A program made the translations under genes and the position numbers. 64,000 nt of DNA, taken from assembly GCA_020403265.1 (NCBI GenBank), contig JADBXZ010000014.1, positions 248,001-312,000 of the forward strand. The letters run 5' to 3'. Positions 7,358 through 17,225 of the stretch are shown piece by piece. The stretch is from Bacteroidota bacterium. GTDB lineage: Bacteria > Bacteroidota > Bacteroidia > B-17B0 > Aurantibacillaceae. Below the pieces are notes generated by a model. The model ran no database searches. It saw only the letters and a list, made by a program, of their open reading frames with translations, and had not been told where the DNA came from. The first letter of the stretch is position 1; each line of letters opens with the position of its first letter.

Positions 7358-8725
7358 CTACCTATAAAACTCTATCACCTGCAACATATCGGAGGTAATA
7401 GTAAATGCTTTTTCGATGGTGTAAATGCTGCCTTTTAAACTTTTGCTGCGCCAAACTGCTACATATGAGCCCGGCTGCAAATAAAAGTTTTGAATGGTTT
7501 GATTATTTAAATTACACACCCATTCGTTTCTTCCTTTTACCTTTTGCATAATGCAGCCATCACCACTTTCTAATGCTTTTACGGTTAACATGCCAGCATT
7601 AGGCACCTGTATGGTTTTGGTTTTGCTTTGTTCAATTTCTAAATTGGAAATGTATATTCTGGGAAGCGTTAAGATCTCTATTTTGTAAGTGCCGATAATA
7701 TATTTTTCAGCATTATTAAATCCCTGCGCATGTAGGGTAGTTTCCTCATTCTGCTTGCGAACAATGTATTTTATCTTTTCGTTGTAGTTGTATACACCAG
7801 CCGGACGATTAACCGTTAAATAACCTTGTGGCGCATCTAATGCAATGATGTTGTGTTTTCCGGAACTGAGTTTCGTTTCCTTGCTTTCAACCGGTGGAAT
7901 TGTATGGGCAATAACTTTGTAGGTTGGATAGTCATCAATTGTTAAAGTATCAGGATTTTCCAGCATGTTTAAGGTGTGAATGTAATTGTACTTGTAACTT
8001 TTTTTATTAATGTCAATAAAAGTGGTGTTTACATTGGTTTCCTTTGGCATACCGGTGCTGTTTAATAAGTTAACCTGCACCGTGGTTTTATTTAACTTCT
8101 GTTGCTGAATTAAATTAGAAATGGTGGAAAAGGTTTTATCACTTTCAATGTCAAAATAAGTACCAACACATTCAAATGATTTTATTTGCTCAGGACTTAA
8201 ACCAATTCCAATAATAAAAGGTTTAAACAAAATTCCTTTTTCCATCAACTTTTGTCTTGCTCTGCAAGGATCGCCACCACACTCCTCTATTCCATCTGTT
8301 ATTAAAATTACAATGTTGGTTGACTTATTATCCGAAAAATCATTGGCAGCCTGAGTTAACGAGTGTTCAATTGGTGTAATACCCTTTGGCTTACTTTCCT
8401 TTACTTTTTGTTTGATTAAGGCTGTATTACCAACACTGAAAGGCACAATCAATTTACTGTCATTGCAATCTCCGGGAGGGTATTTAACCGTATGGCCATA
8501 CATTCTTAAGGCGAACAACATTGATTTATCTTTACTTAAACTATCAATAAACTTATAAAATAGTTGTTTAGCTCCTTCCATACGTGTCATCCCTTGAAAA
8601 GCAGATTTCATGCTGTTACTGGCATCAAATACAAAAAGAACTTTTGTTGTTTTGGATGTACCTTTTCGTTGTGCAAAACTTGAAGATGTTGCGAGGCAAA
8701 GTATAATTATCGCAATAAAACGCAT
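7358..8725 (-). CDS. Secreted von Willebrand factor A domain protein
   Basis: 455 residues. A signal peptide (about residues 1-18, SSSFAQ) precedes a VWA domain with the MIDAS motif DASNSM (about 34-39), a conserved Thr in KGITPIEHSL, and the TDGIEECGGDPC strand (about 143-154). The C-terminal half is beta-rich and not recognised. VWA domains bind metal-dependent protein ligands; this one should act in the periplasm or at the cell surface. It has its own ATG start and is transcribed toward tRNA-Phe. The partner is unknown. Confidence 0.85.
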   Translation of the reverse strand: MRFIAIIILCLATSSSFAQRKGTSKTTKVLFVFDASNSMKSAFQGMTRMEGAKQLFYKFIDSLSKDKSMLFALRMYGHTVKYPPGDCNDSKLIVPFSVGNTALIKQKVKESKPKGITPIEHSLTQAANDFSDNKSTNIVILITDGIEECGGDPCRARQKLMEKGILFKPFIIGIGLSPEQIKSFECVGTYFDIESDKTFSTISNLIQQQKLNKTTVQVNLLNSTGMPKETNVNTTFIDINKKSYKYNYIHTLNMLENPDTLTIDDYPTYKVIAHTIPPVESKETKLSSGKHNIIALDAPQGYLTVNRPAGVYNYNEKIKYIVRKQNEETTLHAQGFNNAEKYIIGTYKIEILTLPRIYISNLEIEQSKTKTIQVPNAGMLTVKALESGDGCIMQKVKGRNEWVCNLNNQTIQNFYLQPGSYVAVWRSKSLKGSIYTIEKAFTITSDMLQVIEFYR

Positions 8726-8800
8726 AGCTAAAATTATAAATAATACTTACGCTGAATTTTGTAACAGAAAATAGTTATAAACGATTTAGGTTAAATAACC

Positions 8801-9823
8801 CTATAGCTTAGTGCTTTTGGCCTTTTTGGCTATTTGCTTGCCTTTAGTTGACTTAGATACTTTGCTTGCTGGTTTACGTTTGGTGGCTTTTGTGTAAACT
8901 ATTTTTTTCTTTACCTTACCATAAGACTTTTTTCTGGCGTATTTTTTCTTGCCTTTTTTAGCTTTACCGGCACTTGCATAATATTTGCCGTTTTTGTGAT
9001 AGTGACGCTTTGCTAAACCTAAATCACGCTTGTGTCTTCCTCTTAAAGCTCTTAAATCGTATTTGTTTTCTACATCAGCTTTTCTTAAAACAAATGTATC
9101 ACACTTTAATGTGCCGGCTGTGTAATCAATAAAATCTTCAGTATCTAGTGCCTGACCTAAATAACGCATCTCAAAATGAAGATGGCTACCATACGATCTG
9201 CCAGTATTGCCGCCAAGCCCAACCATTTCACCGGCCTTTAACATTTGACCCGGCTGAACTTCCATTTTAGATAAATGTGCGTAAACAGTTTCTAAACCAT
9301 TGTTATGACGGATGATAACGCAGTTACCGTAACCATTGCAGTAGCGAGCCAAACGAACCATCCCGTCAAAAGCAGTTCCAACCGTATCACCGGTTTCCAA
9401 ATCAATATCTGTGCCATAATGAGGGCGGTAACGTCTCCAACCAAATTCACTCGTTACATTTCCTTTAAAAGGCATTTTAAAACCACCATCATTTGCAGCT
9501 ACCAATTTAATGGTAACACTATCTTGTTTAAACTGCTCTGCAAAATGATAAGGATGCGCTACACTCGTATCCCAAATAGCGTATAAGTCATGACTTGGGA
9601 ACAAAATTTGGGTTGTATCCGGAATTTCCTCGTTACTTAAAATCTCTTGATTAACAACATAGGTTGTTGTATCATCGCGTTTAGCCATAGAACGTTTACC
9701 GTCATCAGGTTTCGTTTTTTTGTCATCGGTAGGATGAGCCATTAAACCTAAACCGGTAAGAGATGATAATGCAACTATGTATAAAAGCTTCCTCAACTTG
9801 TAAGAATTTTGCAAAGATTGCAT
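8801..9823 (-). CDS. M23 family peptidoglycan endopeptidase with basic tail
   Basis: A LytM/M23 zinc peptidase that cleaves peptidoglycan cross-links in the periplasm. It has an N-terminal signal or anchor helix and the catalytic domain motifs FGWRRYRPHYGTDID (His and Asp zinc ligands) and SHLHFEMRY (HxH). The last about 75 residues are strongly Lys/Arg-rich with Ala-Lys repeats, which may bind the cell wall or nucleic acid. A TTG 33 bp upstream is also in frame, but the ATG at 9823 starts directly before the signal helix and is preferred. Confidence 0.9.
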   Translation of the reverse strand: MQSLQNSYKLRKLLYIVALSSLTGLGLMAHPTDDKKTKPDDGKRSMAKRDDTTTYVVNQEILSNEEIPDTTQILFPSHDLYAIWDTSVAHPYHFAEQFKQDSVTIKLVAANDGGFKMPFKGNVTSEFGWRRYRPHYGTDIDLETGDTVGTAFDGMVRLARYCNGYGNCVIIRHNNGLETVYAHLSKMEVQPGQMLKAGEMVGLGGNTGRSYGSHLHFEMRYLGQALDTEDFIDYTAGTLKCDTFVLRKADVENKYDLRALRGRHKRDLGLAKRHYHKNGKYYASAGKAKKGKKKYARKKSYGKVKKKIVYTKATKRKPASKVSKSTKGKQIAKKAKSTKL

Positions 9824-10118
9824 ATTAATCCATATTAGCAAGTTTAGTAACCCCAAATTGCTAGATTATTTATTAACATTTATCCGATTTAACAAAATTT
9901 ACAATATAATGACCTAATAATTAACCAGTTAACTAAAATTGAAATTTTACCGTTTATGTATTATTTTAGAATAGTGGATGTTTCGAACCTTGGAAATGCA
10001 ATTTAACAGCTTGCTTAAAATCATTGACAAAAAATATTTATTTAATTAAATTGTTTTTAACTAATCGTTATATAAGGTCATTAGGCATAGTTTTTAAGTT
10101 AAGTGTTACAATAATTTT
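9824..10118. other. Intergenic region without a recognisable gene
   Basis: About 295 AT-rich bases between the divergent M23 peptidase and antiporter genes. I see no ORF, tRNA or strong inverted repeat. The only supported signal is the antiporter -7 box at its right end. Confidence 0.6.
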
Positions 10119-10126
10119 TAACTTTG
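10119..10126 (+). promoter_or_regulatory. -7 promoter box of the antiporter gene
   Basis: TAACTTTG matches the Bacteroidota -7 consensus TAnnTTTG. Transcription would begin near 10132-10134, leaving about 12 nt before the in-frame ATT at 10145. The ATG at 10340 would instead leave a leader of about 200 nt that is entirely open in frame. No clear -33 TTG is seen. Confidence 0.55.
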
Positions 10127-10144
10127 CAACAATAGCGTAAACTT

Positions 10145-12406
10145 ATTAAAAATTTAAAGGACATACTATTTTACATTTTTGTTACGCTGATTTTTTCAAT
10201 TTTCGTTTATTATGCCGTTAAATCAGGTCAATCAAAAGAAGCGGCTCATCAAATAACAAAGATTGAATCATCACAAGACTCTTGGGGAGATTTCTCAGTT
10301 GTATTTAAGCACAATATTACTGAACCACTAGCCATTCTGATGTTGCAAATCATAACCATTATTTTGGTGGCAAGATTACTTGGTTTTTTGTTAAACAAAA
10401 TTGGTCAGCCAACGGTTATAGGCGAAATTGCCGCGGGTATATTACTTGGTCCGTCTTTTGCGGGGTATTATTTTCCTGAATACACGACTTTTTTATTTCC
10501 GGCAGATTCGATAGGCAATCTTAAATTTTTAAGTCAAATTGGATTAATCCTCTTCATGTTTGTGGTTGGCATGGAGCTTGATTTTAAAGTTTTAAAAACC
10601 AAAGCGCATGAAGCTTTAGTAATAAGTCATGCGAGTATCATCATTCCTTTTTCTTTAGGTGTTGGGGCAGCCTATTTTATATACGATAATTTTGCGCCAT
10701 CAGGTGTTAATTTTATTTCTTTTTCACTATTTATTGGAATCAGCATGAGCATTACTGCCTTTCCTGTGTTAGCAAGGATTGTGCAAGAGCGCGGCATCAA
10801 TAAAACTAAATTGGGAACCACGGTTATTACTTGCGCTGCAATAGATGATATTACTGCCTGGTGTGGTCTAGCTGCGGTTATCGCTATAGTTAAAGCCGGA
10901 AGTTTTGTAAGCTCTCTCTATACAATAGCTTTGTCAATTATTTATTTAGTGCTTATGCTAAGAGTTGTGCAACCTTTTTTACAGCAACTAGGCGATAAAT
11001 ATTCAAGTAAAGAAGGCTTAACAAAGCCTATTGTAGCTATCTTTTTTGTTACATTATTGATTTCATCTTTTTTAAGCGAAATAATAGGTATTCATGCCTT
11101 ATTTGGAGCCTTTTTAGCTGGTGTAGTTATGCCTGTTAATGTTAATTTCAGAAATATTTTTATTGAAAAAGTTGAAGACTTATCTTCTGTTTTATTACTG
11201 CCACTATTTTTTGTTTACACTGGTTTAAGAACCCAAATTGGATTATTAAACGACATCCATTTATGGGAAGTGTGTCTTGTAATTATTTCGATTGCTGTTG
11301 TAGGAAAATTCTGGGGTAGCGCTATCGCGGCAAGATTTGTTGGCCAAAACTGGAAAGATAGCCTAACCATTGGTGCACTTATGAATACGAGAGGTTTAAT
11401 GGAATTAGTTGTATTAAATATTGGTTACGATTTAGGCGTGCTTACTCCTTCAATTTTTGCAATGCTAGTAATTATGGCTTTAGTAACCACTTTCATGACC
11501 GGGCCATCACTTAATTTTATTGAATTTTTATTCAGAAAACAAACAGTAGAAGAAAATAAAAGCATTAACAATACCAATGAACTTTACAAAATTCTTATTT
11601 CTTATGGTAATCCCGTAAAAGGTAAAGCCATGCTTAGGTTAGCTCATGCGCTCATAAAGAACAACTTGAGCGCTGCTGAAGTTACAACCATACACATTTC
11701 GCCAAGTAATGAATTGAATAAATATAATTTAGTCGAATACGAAAAGGAAAGTGTGTTGCCAATTAAAAAAACAGCCATTAAACTGGAAATGGAAATTACA
11801 ACCATTTTTAAACCAGCATTAGATATAGATAAGGAAATTATTGAAACAAGTTCTAGTTCAAATTACGACTTGTTACTAATCGGCGCAGGTCATTCATTAT
11901 TTAAAGGATCTTTACTAGGTAAAATTTTAGGGGTTACAACAAAAATTTTAAATCCAAAAAATGTAATCGAAACATTAAAAGATAGAAAGTTAAGTTTTGA
12001 TTCCTCTATTTTTGACGAGCACACCAATAATATCTTAAAAAACGTTACAATACCGGTTGGAATATTTATTGATCGTAAATATGAAAATGCGAATAAAGTC
12101 CTTATTCCTATTTATTCTTTAGCTGATAGTTTTTTAATGGTTTATGCTCAAAAGTTAATTTCAAATAGTTCCTCTAAGGTTACTATTTTCGATGAAAACG
12201 GTTTATTTACGCAATACCCAGAGTTAAAACAATCCTTTACTATCGGAAATACTAATATTAATGTAATAACAAGTTATAAAAAAGCTGAAGACTTATTTAA
12301 GACCTTTGATTTAACCTTGTTAAACATTGAAAGCTGGAAAGAACTTGCAAAAGAAGAAAATACCTGGTTACAACATAGCCAATCGATACTCATTTTAAAG
12401 GCCTAA
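10145..12406 (+). CDS. CPA2-type cation:proton antiporter with Usp-like C-terminal domain
   Basis: A monovalent cation/H+ antiporter (KefB/Na-H exchanger family). About 12 hydrophobic helices start at LQIITIILVARLLGFLLNKIGQPTVIGEIAAGILLGPS and include FVVGMELDF and MNTRGLMELVVLN. After the membrane part a Usp-like cytoplasmic region (LYKILISYGNPVKGKAMLRLA..., NYDLLLIGAGH) probably regulates it. The reading frame is open upstream of the first ATG (10340) back to a TAG at 10133. It encodes a hydrophobic helix (ILFYIFVTLIFSIFVYY) and a polar linker ending TEPLAIL, like the N-terminus of Bacteroidota relatives. The start is therefore probably the ATT at 10145; at minimum the gene is 10340-12406. 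Confidence 0.88.
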   Translation: MKNLKDILFYIFVTLIFSIFVYYAVKSGQSKEAAHQITKIESSQDSWGDFSVVFKHNITEPLAILMLQIITIILVARLLGFLLNKIGQPTVIGEIAAGILLGPSFAGYYFPEYTTFLFPADSIGNLKFLSQIGLILFMFVVGMELDFKVLKTKAHEALVISHASIIIPFSLGVGAAYFIYDNFAPSGVNFISFSLFIGISMSITAFPVLARIVQERGINKTKLGTTVITCAAIDDITAWCGLAAVIAIVKAGSFVSSLYTIALSIIYLVLMLRVVQPFLQQLGDKYSSKEGLTKPIVAIFFVTLLISSFLSEIIGIHALFGAFLAGVVMPVNVNFRNIFIEKVEDLSSVLLLPLFFVYTGLRTQIGLLNDIHLWEVCLVIISIAVVGKFWGSAIAARFVGQNWKDSLTIGALMNTRGLMELVVLNIGYDLGVLTPSIFAMLVIMALVTTFMTGPSLNFIEFLFRKQTVEENKSINNTNELYKILISYGNPVKGKAMLRLAHALIKNNLSAAEVTTIHISPSNELNKYNLVEYEKESVLPIKKTAIKLEMEITTIFKPALDIDKEIIETSSSSNYDLLLIGAGHSLFKGSLLGKILGVTTKILNPKNVIETLKDRKLSFDSSIFDEHTNNILKNVTIPVGIFIDRKYENANKVLIPIYSLADSFLMVYAQKLISNSSSKVTIFDENGLFTQYPELKQSFTIGNTNINVITSYKKAEDLFKTFDLTLLNIESWKELAKEENTWLQHSQSILILKA

Positions 12407-12410
12407 TATA

Positions 12411-13586
12411 ATGAATTACCACGCAGTTATTTTACACAAAGGAAAAGAAGTAGCCCTCAAACGAATGCATCCTTGGGTTTTTAGTGGCGCCATCAAAGTA
12501 TTACCTGATCAAATTAAGGAAGGCGATGTTGTAAAAATAACTGAGCCGAATGGAAATTTTTTAGCTATGGCCTATTATGCTACCGGAAGTATAGCGCTAA
12601 GGGTACTTTCTTTTGAAGAAACTGAAATAAATGCTAATTTTTGGATTAAGAAACTAACTAAAGCTTGGGAGTACCGTAAACACATAAACTGTTTGAATAA
12701 TCGCACGAATGTTTTTAGATTATTTTTTGGTGAAGGCGATGGTGCCTCGGGGCTTATTATTGATTACTATGATGGTCATCTTGTGCTTCAAGCGCATTCT
12801 TATGGCATTTATTTACAGCGCGCTTTAATCGTAGAGGCACTCATAACCATTTTTGGGAATAAAATAAAAAGCATATTTGATAAAAGTAGCGAAACCTTGC
12901 CTAAACAATTTGCAGGACAAAGTAAAAATGAGTTTCTTTTTGGTTCGTTAAAAGACAAAGTAATTGTAAAAGAAAACAATCACTTGTTTCAAATTGATTT
13001 TATTAACGGTCAAAAAACAGGATTTTTTATTGATCAACGCGAAAATAGATTGTTGCTGCAGGATTATTGCAAAAATAAAATGGTTTTAAATACCTTTTGT
13101 TATACCGGCGGATTCAGCATCTATGCTGCGAAAACAGCCACTGAAGTACACAGTATTGATGTTAGTGCAAAAGCCATAAAACTGTGCGAAGAAAATGGAG
13201 AATTAAATGCCATTACCAACCAAAAATGTTACGCGCAAGACACCTTTGATTTTTTAAAAGACAAGGCAAATATTTATGATGTGATTGTTTTGGATCCACC
13301 TGCATTTGCAAAAAACCGATCCTCTAAACATAATGCGGTAATTGGTTATAAACGCTTGAATGCTATGGCATTAAAACTAATTAAACCAAATGGCATTTTA
13401 TTTACTTTTAGTTGCAGCGGCGTTGTAGATAAAAATTTATTTTATAATACTATCGTTGCCGCAGCGTTGGAAGCAAAACGAAATGTAAAATTGCTTCATT
13501 ACCTGAATCAACCACCTGATCATCCGGTTACCCCAAATTTTCCGGAAGGTGAGTACTTGAAAGGAATTGTACTTTTTGTGGAATAA
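12411..13586 (+). CDS. rlmI: RlmI-like class I SAM-dependent rRNA (cytosine-5) methyltransferase
   Basis: 391 residues. An N-terminal PUA domain (KRMHPWVFSGAI, residues about 18-29) is followed by a Rossmann methyltransferase domain with NTFCYTGGFSIYA (SAM-binding, about 222-234) and VLDPPAFAKNR (catalytic motif, about 293-303). RlmI-type enzymes methylate C1962 of 23S rRNA; the exact base here is inferred. It lies 4 bp after the antiporter stop, so it is probably co-transcribed, although functionally unrelated. Confidence 0.88.
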   Translation: MNYHAVILHKGKEVALKRMHPWVFSGAIKVLPDQIKEGDVVKITEPNGNFLAMAYYATGSIALRVLSFEETEINANFWIKKLTKAWEYRKHINCLNNRTNVFRLFFGEGDGASGLIIDYYDGHLVLQAHSYGIYLQRALIVEALITIFGNKIKSIFDKSSETLPKQFAGQSKNEFLFGSLKDKVIVKENNHLFQIDFINGQKTGFFIDQRENRLLLQDYCKNKMVLNTFCYTGGFSIYAAKTATEVHSIDVSAKAIKLCEENGELNAITNQKCYAQDTFDFLKDKANIYDVIVLDPPAFAKNRSSKHNAVIGYKRLNAMALKLIKPNGILFTFSCSGVVDKNLFYNTIVAAALEAKRNVKLLHYLNQPPDHPVTPNFPEGEYLKGIVLFVE

Positions 13587-13603
13587 TAATATAAGAATTA
13601 GGA

Positions 13604-13969
13604 TTATTCTGCTTTTTTATTTTTAACTATTAAAACCCACTCATTTTCAAGAAGCAAGTAACCATATTCATAACAAAACACATATTGATTATTTGTTTTA
13701 GTAGTGCTAATATTGGTGTAATAATTAAAATTAAATCCTAAATCTTTTAATTTTTGAATTGTAATTTTAGAAGTCTCACCTTTTAAATTAGAAGCTAATA
13801 TTCTTCGATTTTTACGTAAAGTGTTGGTAATATTTCTAACAAAAGATGTTGAATCACTGTTAATAGAATTGTTATGCGAATTACGACAAAGATCGCTACA
13901 AAATTTCTTGTCAACCCTACCGTTAAATGGCTCTCCACATTCTAAACATGTTCTTTTCTCTGCTGACAT
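13604..13969 (-). CDS. Small zinc-ribbon protein, unknown function
   Basis: 121 residues. An N-terminal zinc ribbon with CxxC...CxxxC spacing (CLECGEPFNGRVDKKFCSDLC, ending in residues CRN) is followed by a helical segment and a small beta-rich domain (LKDLGFNFNYYTNISTT..., YVFCYEYGYLLLENEWVLIV). Proteins of this layout are common in Bacteroidota but have no assigned role. It is 7 bp downstream of purK on the same strand, so it is likely in the same transcript. Confidence 0.75.
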   Translation of the reverse strand: MSAEKRTCLECGEPFNGRVDKKFCSDLCRNSHNNSINSDSTSFVRNITNTLRKNRRILASNLKGETSKITIQKLKDLGFNFNYYTNISTTKTNNQYVFCYEYGYLLLENEWVLIVKNKKAE

Positions 13970-13976
13970 AATTTAA

Positions 13977-15113
13977 TTAAGCTATAACTTTTAATGTATT
14001 TTTTACAATTTTAGCCTTTTGCTTTGCCTTTAATAAGTCTGAATCCACAATGGTTACATGCCCCATTTTTCTGAAAGGTTTTGTTTTTTCCTTCCCATAT
14101 AGATGCACATAAACGCCACTAAACTTCATAACATCCTCTAAACCACTATAAATGGCCGTTCCTTCATAACCAAAGTCACCTAACAAATTTACCATCACAC
14201 CTGGCTTAATAATAGAAGTATCACCAAGTGGTAAATTAAGTATAGCACGCAAATGCTGCTCAAACTGAGAAGTGACATTCGCCTCTATGGTATGATGCCC
14301 GCTATTGTGCGGTCTCGGAGCTATTTCATTAACAAGCACTTTTCCGTCTTTAGTTAAAAATAATTCCACAGCCAATAATCCTACAATTCCTAATTTTTCG
14401 GCAATTGTGGTAGCTATCTGAATAGCATTCTTTTCAACCGTTTTTTTAATGTCGGCCGGGCTAAATAAAAATTCTACCAGATTAGCTTCTGCATTAAATT
14501 CACATTCCACTACCGGAAAACATTTTATCTCCCCATCTTCATTTCGTGCAACTACAACTGACAATTCTTTTGAAAAATCAACTAAACGCTCAAGCACAGA
14601 AGGCACCGTAAATGCCTTTTCTAAAAAGTGCGGGTTACTTAATTTTACCACGCCCTTGCCATCATAACCACCTTTACGCATTTTTTGAAAGAAAGGGAAG
14701 TAATCTGCGTATTTAATTATTTGTTCCTTTGTTTCAACTAAAAAAAAGTCAGGACTTGGAATGTCGTTGCGTTGGTAAAACATCTTTTGTAAACCTTTAT
14801 CCTGAATCATTTCAATGATAGAAGGTTGAGGATATACCTTTTTACCTTCCTTTTCAAGTGCCTTCAATGCTTCAATGTTTACATTTTCTATTTCAATTGT
14901 TATGAGATCTTTATCCTTCCCAAATTGATAAACGGTATCGTAATCTGTTAAACTGCCACAAGTGAATTTTTTAACCAGGTGTTTGCATGGAGCGTTTTTA
15001 TCAGGATCTAAAACAGAAATATTAAGATTAAGGTTAATGGCATATTGAAGCATCATTCGTCCCAGTTGTCCGCCACCTAAAATTCCTATGTGTAATTGTT
15101 GAATAGTTGTCAT
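13977..15113 (-). CDS. purK: 5-(carboxyamino)imidazole ribonucleotide synthase PurK
   Basis: ATP-dependent carboxylation of AIR to N5-CAIR in purine synthesis. It has the N-terminal nucleotide fold GILGGGQLGRMM (residues about 10-21), an ATP-grasp domain (FFQKMRKGGYDGKGVVKL; LAVELFLTKDGKVLVNEIAPRPHNSGHHTIEA) and a C-terminal PurK domain (LYGKEKTKPFRKMGHVTI). 378 residues is the normal length. purE is not adjacent. The ATG start is followed directly by the conserved first strand. Confidence 0.96.
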   Translation of the reverse strand: MTTIQQLHIGILGGGQLGRMMLQYAINLNLNISVLDPDKNAPCKHLVKKFTCGSLTDYDTVYQFGKDKDLITIEIENVNIEALKALEKEGKKVYPQPSIIEMIQDKGLQKMFYQRNDIPSPDFFLVETKEQIIKYADYFPFFQKMRKGGYDGKGVVKLSNPHFLEKAFTVPSVLERLVDFSKELSVVVARNEDGEIKCFPVVECEFNAEANLVEFLFSPADIKKTVEKNAIQIATTIAEKLGIVGLLAVELFLTKDGKVLVNEIAPRPHNSGHHTIEANVTSQFEQHLRAILNLPLGDTSIIKPGVMVNLLGDFGYEGTAIYSGLEDVMKFSGVYVHLYGKEKTKPFRKMGHVTIVDSDLLKAKQKAKIVKNTLKVIA

Positions 15114-15178
15114 TCAAAAAATATTATATCAGCGGTAAATTTAATTAAACTAAAATACATAATTTAGGTTTTTAATAA

Positions 15179-17206
15179 ATGATCATGAAGAAATATTTTC
15201 TCTATTTAGCGTTTACAACCTTTGCAATTAATCTAAATGCACAATTATACTGTGGTTACAATAGCGCTTTTGCTTACTTAAAGCAAATTAGCCCAAATGT
15301 GCAGTTTCGTTTTGATAGTTTAATGAAATTGGCCGAAGAAAGTCAACATCATACAAATAAATCAGCAGTAGCTGCTTATACCATTCCGGTTGTTTTTCAT
15401 GTTTTACACTTGAATGGTTCGGAAAACATTAGTGATGCCCAAATTAATAGTGCAATGATCTGTTTAAATGAAGATTTTCAAAAACTTAATGCAGATGCAG
15501 CCAATATAGTTCCAGAATTTACAGCAACTGCGGCGGATTGTGAAATTAAGTTTGTTTTGGCAAGTAAGGATGAAAACGGCAATTGTACAAATGGGATTAC
15601 AAGACATTATACAAGTTTAACGAATTGGACAACCAATGCTGCAAACTATTTATATACCTGGAATCCTCAAAAATACATGAATGTATATGTTGTAAAATCT
15701 ATGGGTAATGGCGCAGCCGGTTATACCTTTTTGCCCGGAACCGTTGGAGGATCGATGGATGCTATTGTAATGCTTCATGATTATGTAGGTAAAATTGGAA
15801 CGAGCTCACTGTTTAAATCGCACACTTTGTCGCATGAAGCAGGACATTGGTTTAACTTACAACATGTTTGGGGAAGCAACAATAACCCAGGAGTAACATG
15901 CGGTGATGACGGCGTGTCAGATACACCGATTACAAAAGGTTGGCAATCTTGTAGTTTATCTAACCCTATTATTTGTTCGCCAGGTATTAAGGAAAATGTC
16001 CAAAACTTTATGGAATACTCTTATTGTTCCAATATGTTTACAGTTGGGCAAAAAAACAGAATGCATAATGCATTAAACAGCCCAATTGGTGGGAGAAATA
16101 ATTTATCAAGCAATACAAATTTAATTGCAACAGGTTTAATTAATCCAACCTTAAATTGTGCTCCAATTGCAGAATTTAGAACTACTAATTCCGTTACATG
16201 CGTTGGCAGCTCACTTAGTTTTTTCGATCAAAGCTACAATGCTACTGTAACTAATTGGAATTGGAGCAGCAATTTATCATCCAATACTTCTACAACTGCT
16301 AATGGATCTCTTACCTTTACAAACTCAGGAATCGCAGCTGTAAAACTAAAAGTAAACAACTCATATGGTTCAGATTCAATCACCAAATCCTATGTTGTGG
16401 TAATGGCTGCACTTACAAGTACAAATGTCGGCACTTCTCAAAGTTTCGAACAAGGTGTTTTTCCAAATACTAATTGGATTGTCACCAATGCACAATATGG
16501 CGGCACATTTAACACTTATACAAATACAGCCGCAACAGGAACTAACTGTGCGTGGGTTAACAATTACTTCGATAGTCCCGGTGGAATGATTAATTTATAT
16601 ACTCCATCTTATTTATTTGACAACCAATCGCCTGCTACATTTGAATTTAAATACGCCTATGCCCAAACTCAAACCGGTAATAACGACCGTTTAAGAGTTT
16701 TAGTTAGTCCTAATTGCGGTGCAACATGGAATGTCATCTTTAATAGAACAGGCAACCTTTTAAACACCACCGGAACAACCTACATAGGTGCCTTCTTGAA
16801 TCCCTTTCCGCAAGAATGGCAAACAATTAGTATTGATGTAAGTTCTTATGCAAACCAAGGTATTTACTTTAAGTTTGAGTATACGCCGGATGCTAATGCA
16901 CCAGGAAATAATTTATTTATTGATGATATATACTTAAATGCAATACCAGCAACTGTTGGGATTAAGAATGATCCTAAAATAAATAATTTTAAAATGACGC
17001 CAAACCCGGCTCAAGATTTATTAAATATTAGTTCTTCAACTCCTATTGAAAACATTGAAATTTACAGCTTGGATGGTAAATTAATTCAAAAGAAACAGTT
17101 TGTTAGCCCGGTTAATAATCAAACTATAATGTTAAGTAACCTTTCTAAAGGCATGTATTTTATTAAAGTTAATTCAACAACATCTAAAAAATTAATAATT
17201 GAATAA
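15179..17206 (+). CDS. Secreted M43 (pappalysin-like) metalloprotease with T9SS sorting domain
   Basis: 675 residues. A signal peptide is followed by a metzincin catalytic domain with the extended zinc motif HEAGHWFNLQH (about residues 218-228) and a Met-turn region (NFMEYSYC). A PKD-like segment (FFDQSYNATVTNWNWSSN), a jelly-roll-like domain and a C-terminal type IX sorting domain follow (MTPNPAQDLLNISS...LSKGMYFIKV). It should cross the outer membrane through T9SS and act outside the cell. Two Met codons 6 bp apart (15179, 15185) could start it. It is related to cytophagalysin-type enzymes; the substrate is unknown. Confidence 0.92.
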   Translation: MIMKKYFLYLAFTTFAINLNAQLYCGYNSAFAYLKQISPNVQFRFDSLMKLAEESQHHTNKSAVAAYTIPVVFHVLHLNGSENISDAQINSAMICLNEDFQKLNADAANIVPEFTATAADCEIKFVLASKDENGNCTNGITRHYTSLTNWTTNAANYLYTWNPQKYMNVYVVKSMGNGAAGYTFLPGTVGGSMDAIVMLHDYVGKIGTSSLFKSHTLSHEAGHWFNLQHVWGSNNNPGVTCGDDGVSDTPITKGWQSCSLSNPIICSPGIKENVQNFMEYSYCSNMFTVGQKNRMHNALNSPIGGRNNLSSNTNLIATGLINPTLNCAPIAEFRTTNSVTCVGSSLSFFDQSYNATVTNWNWSSNLSSNTSTTANGSLTFTNSGIAAVKLKVNNSYGSDSITKSYVVVMAALTSTNVGTSQSFEQGVFPNTNWIVTNAQYGGTFNTYTNTAATGTNCAWVNNYFDSPGGMINLYTPSYLFDNQSPATFEFKYAYAQTQTGNNDRLRVLVSPNCGATWNVIFNRTGNLLNTTGTTYIGAFLNPFPQEWQTISIDVSSYANQGIYFKFEYTPDANAPGNNLFIDDIYLNAIPATVGIKNDPKINNFKMTPNPAQDLLNISSSTPIENIEIYSLDGKLIQKKQFVSPVNNQTIMLSNLSKGMYFIKVNSTTSKKLIIE

Positions 17207-17225
17207 TGTTTTTTAGTATCGAATT

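Noticed and set aside
7358-8725. VWA protein as part of a MoxR/VWA chaperone system
   Set aside because: No MoxR ATPase gene is adjacent and the protein has a signal peptide.
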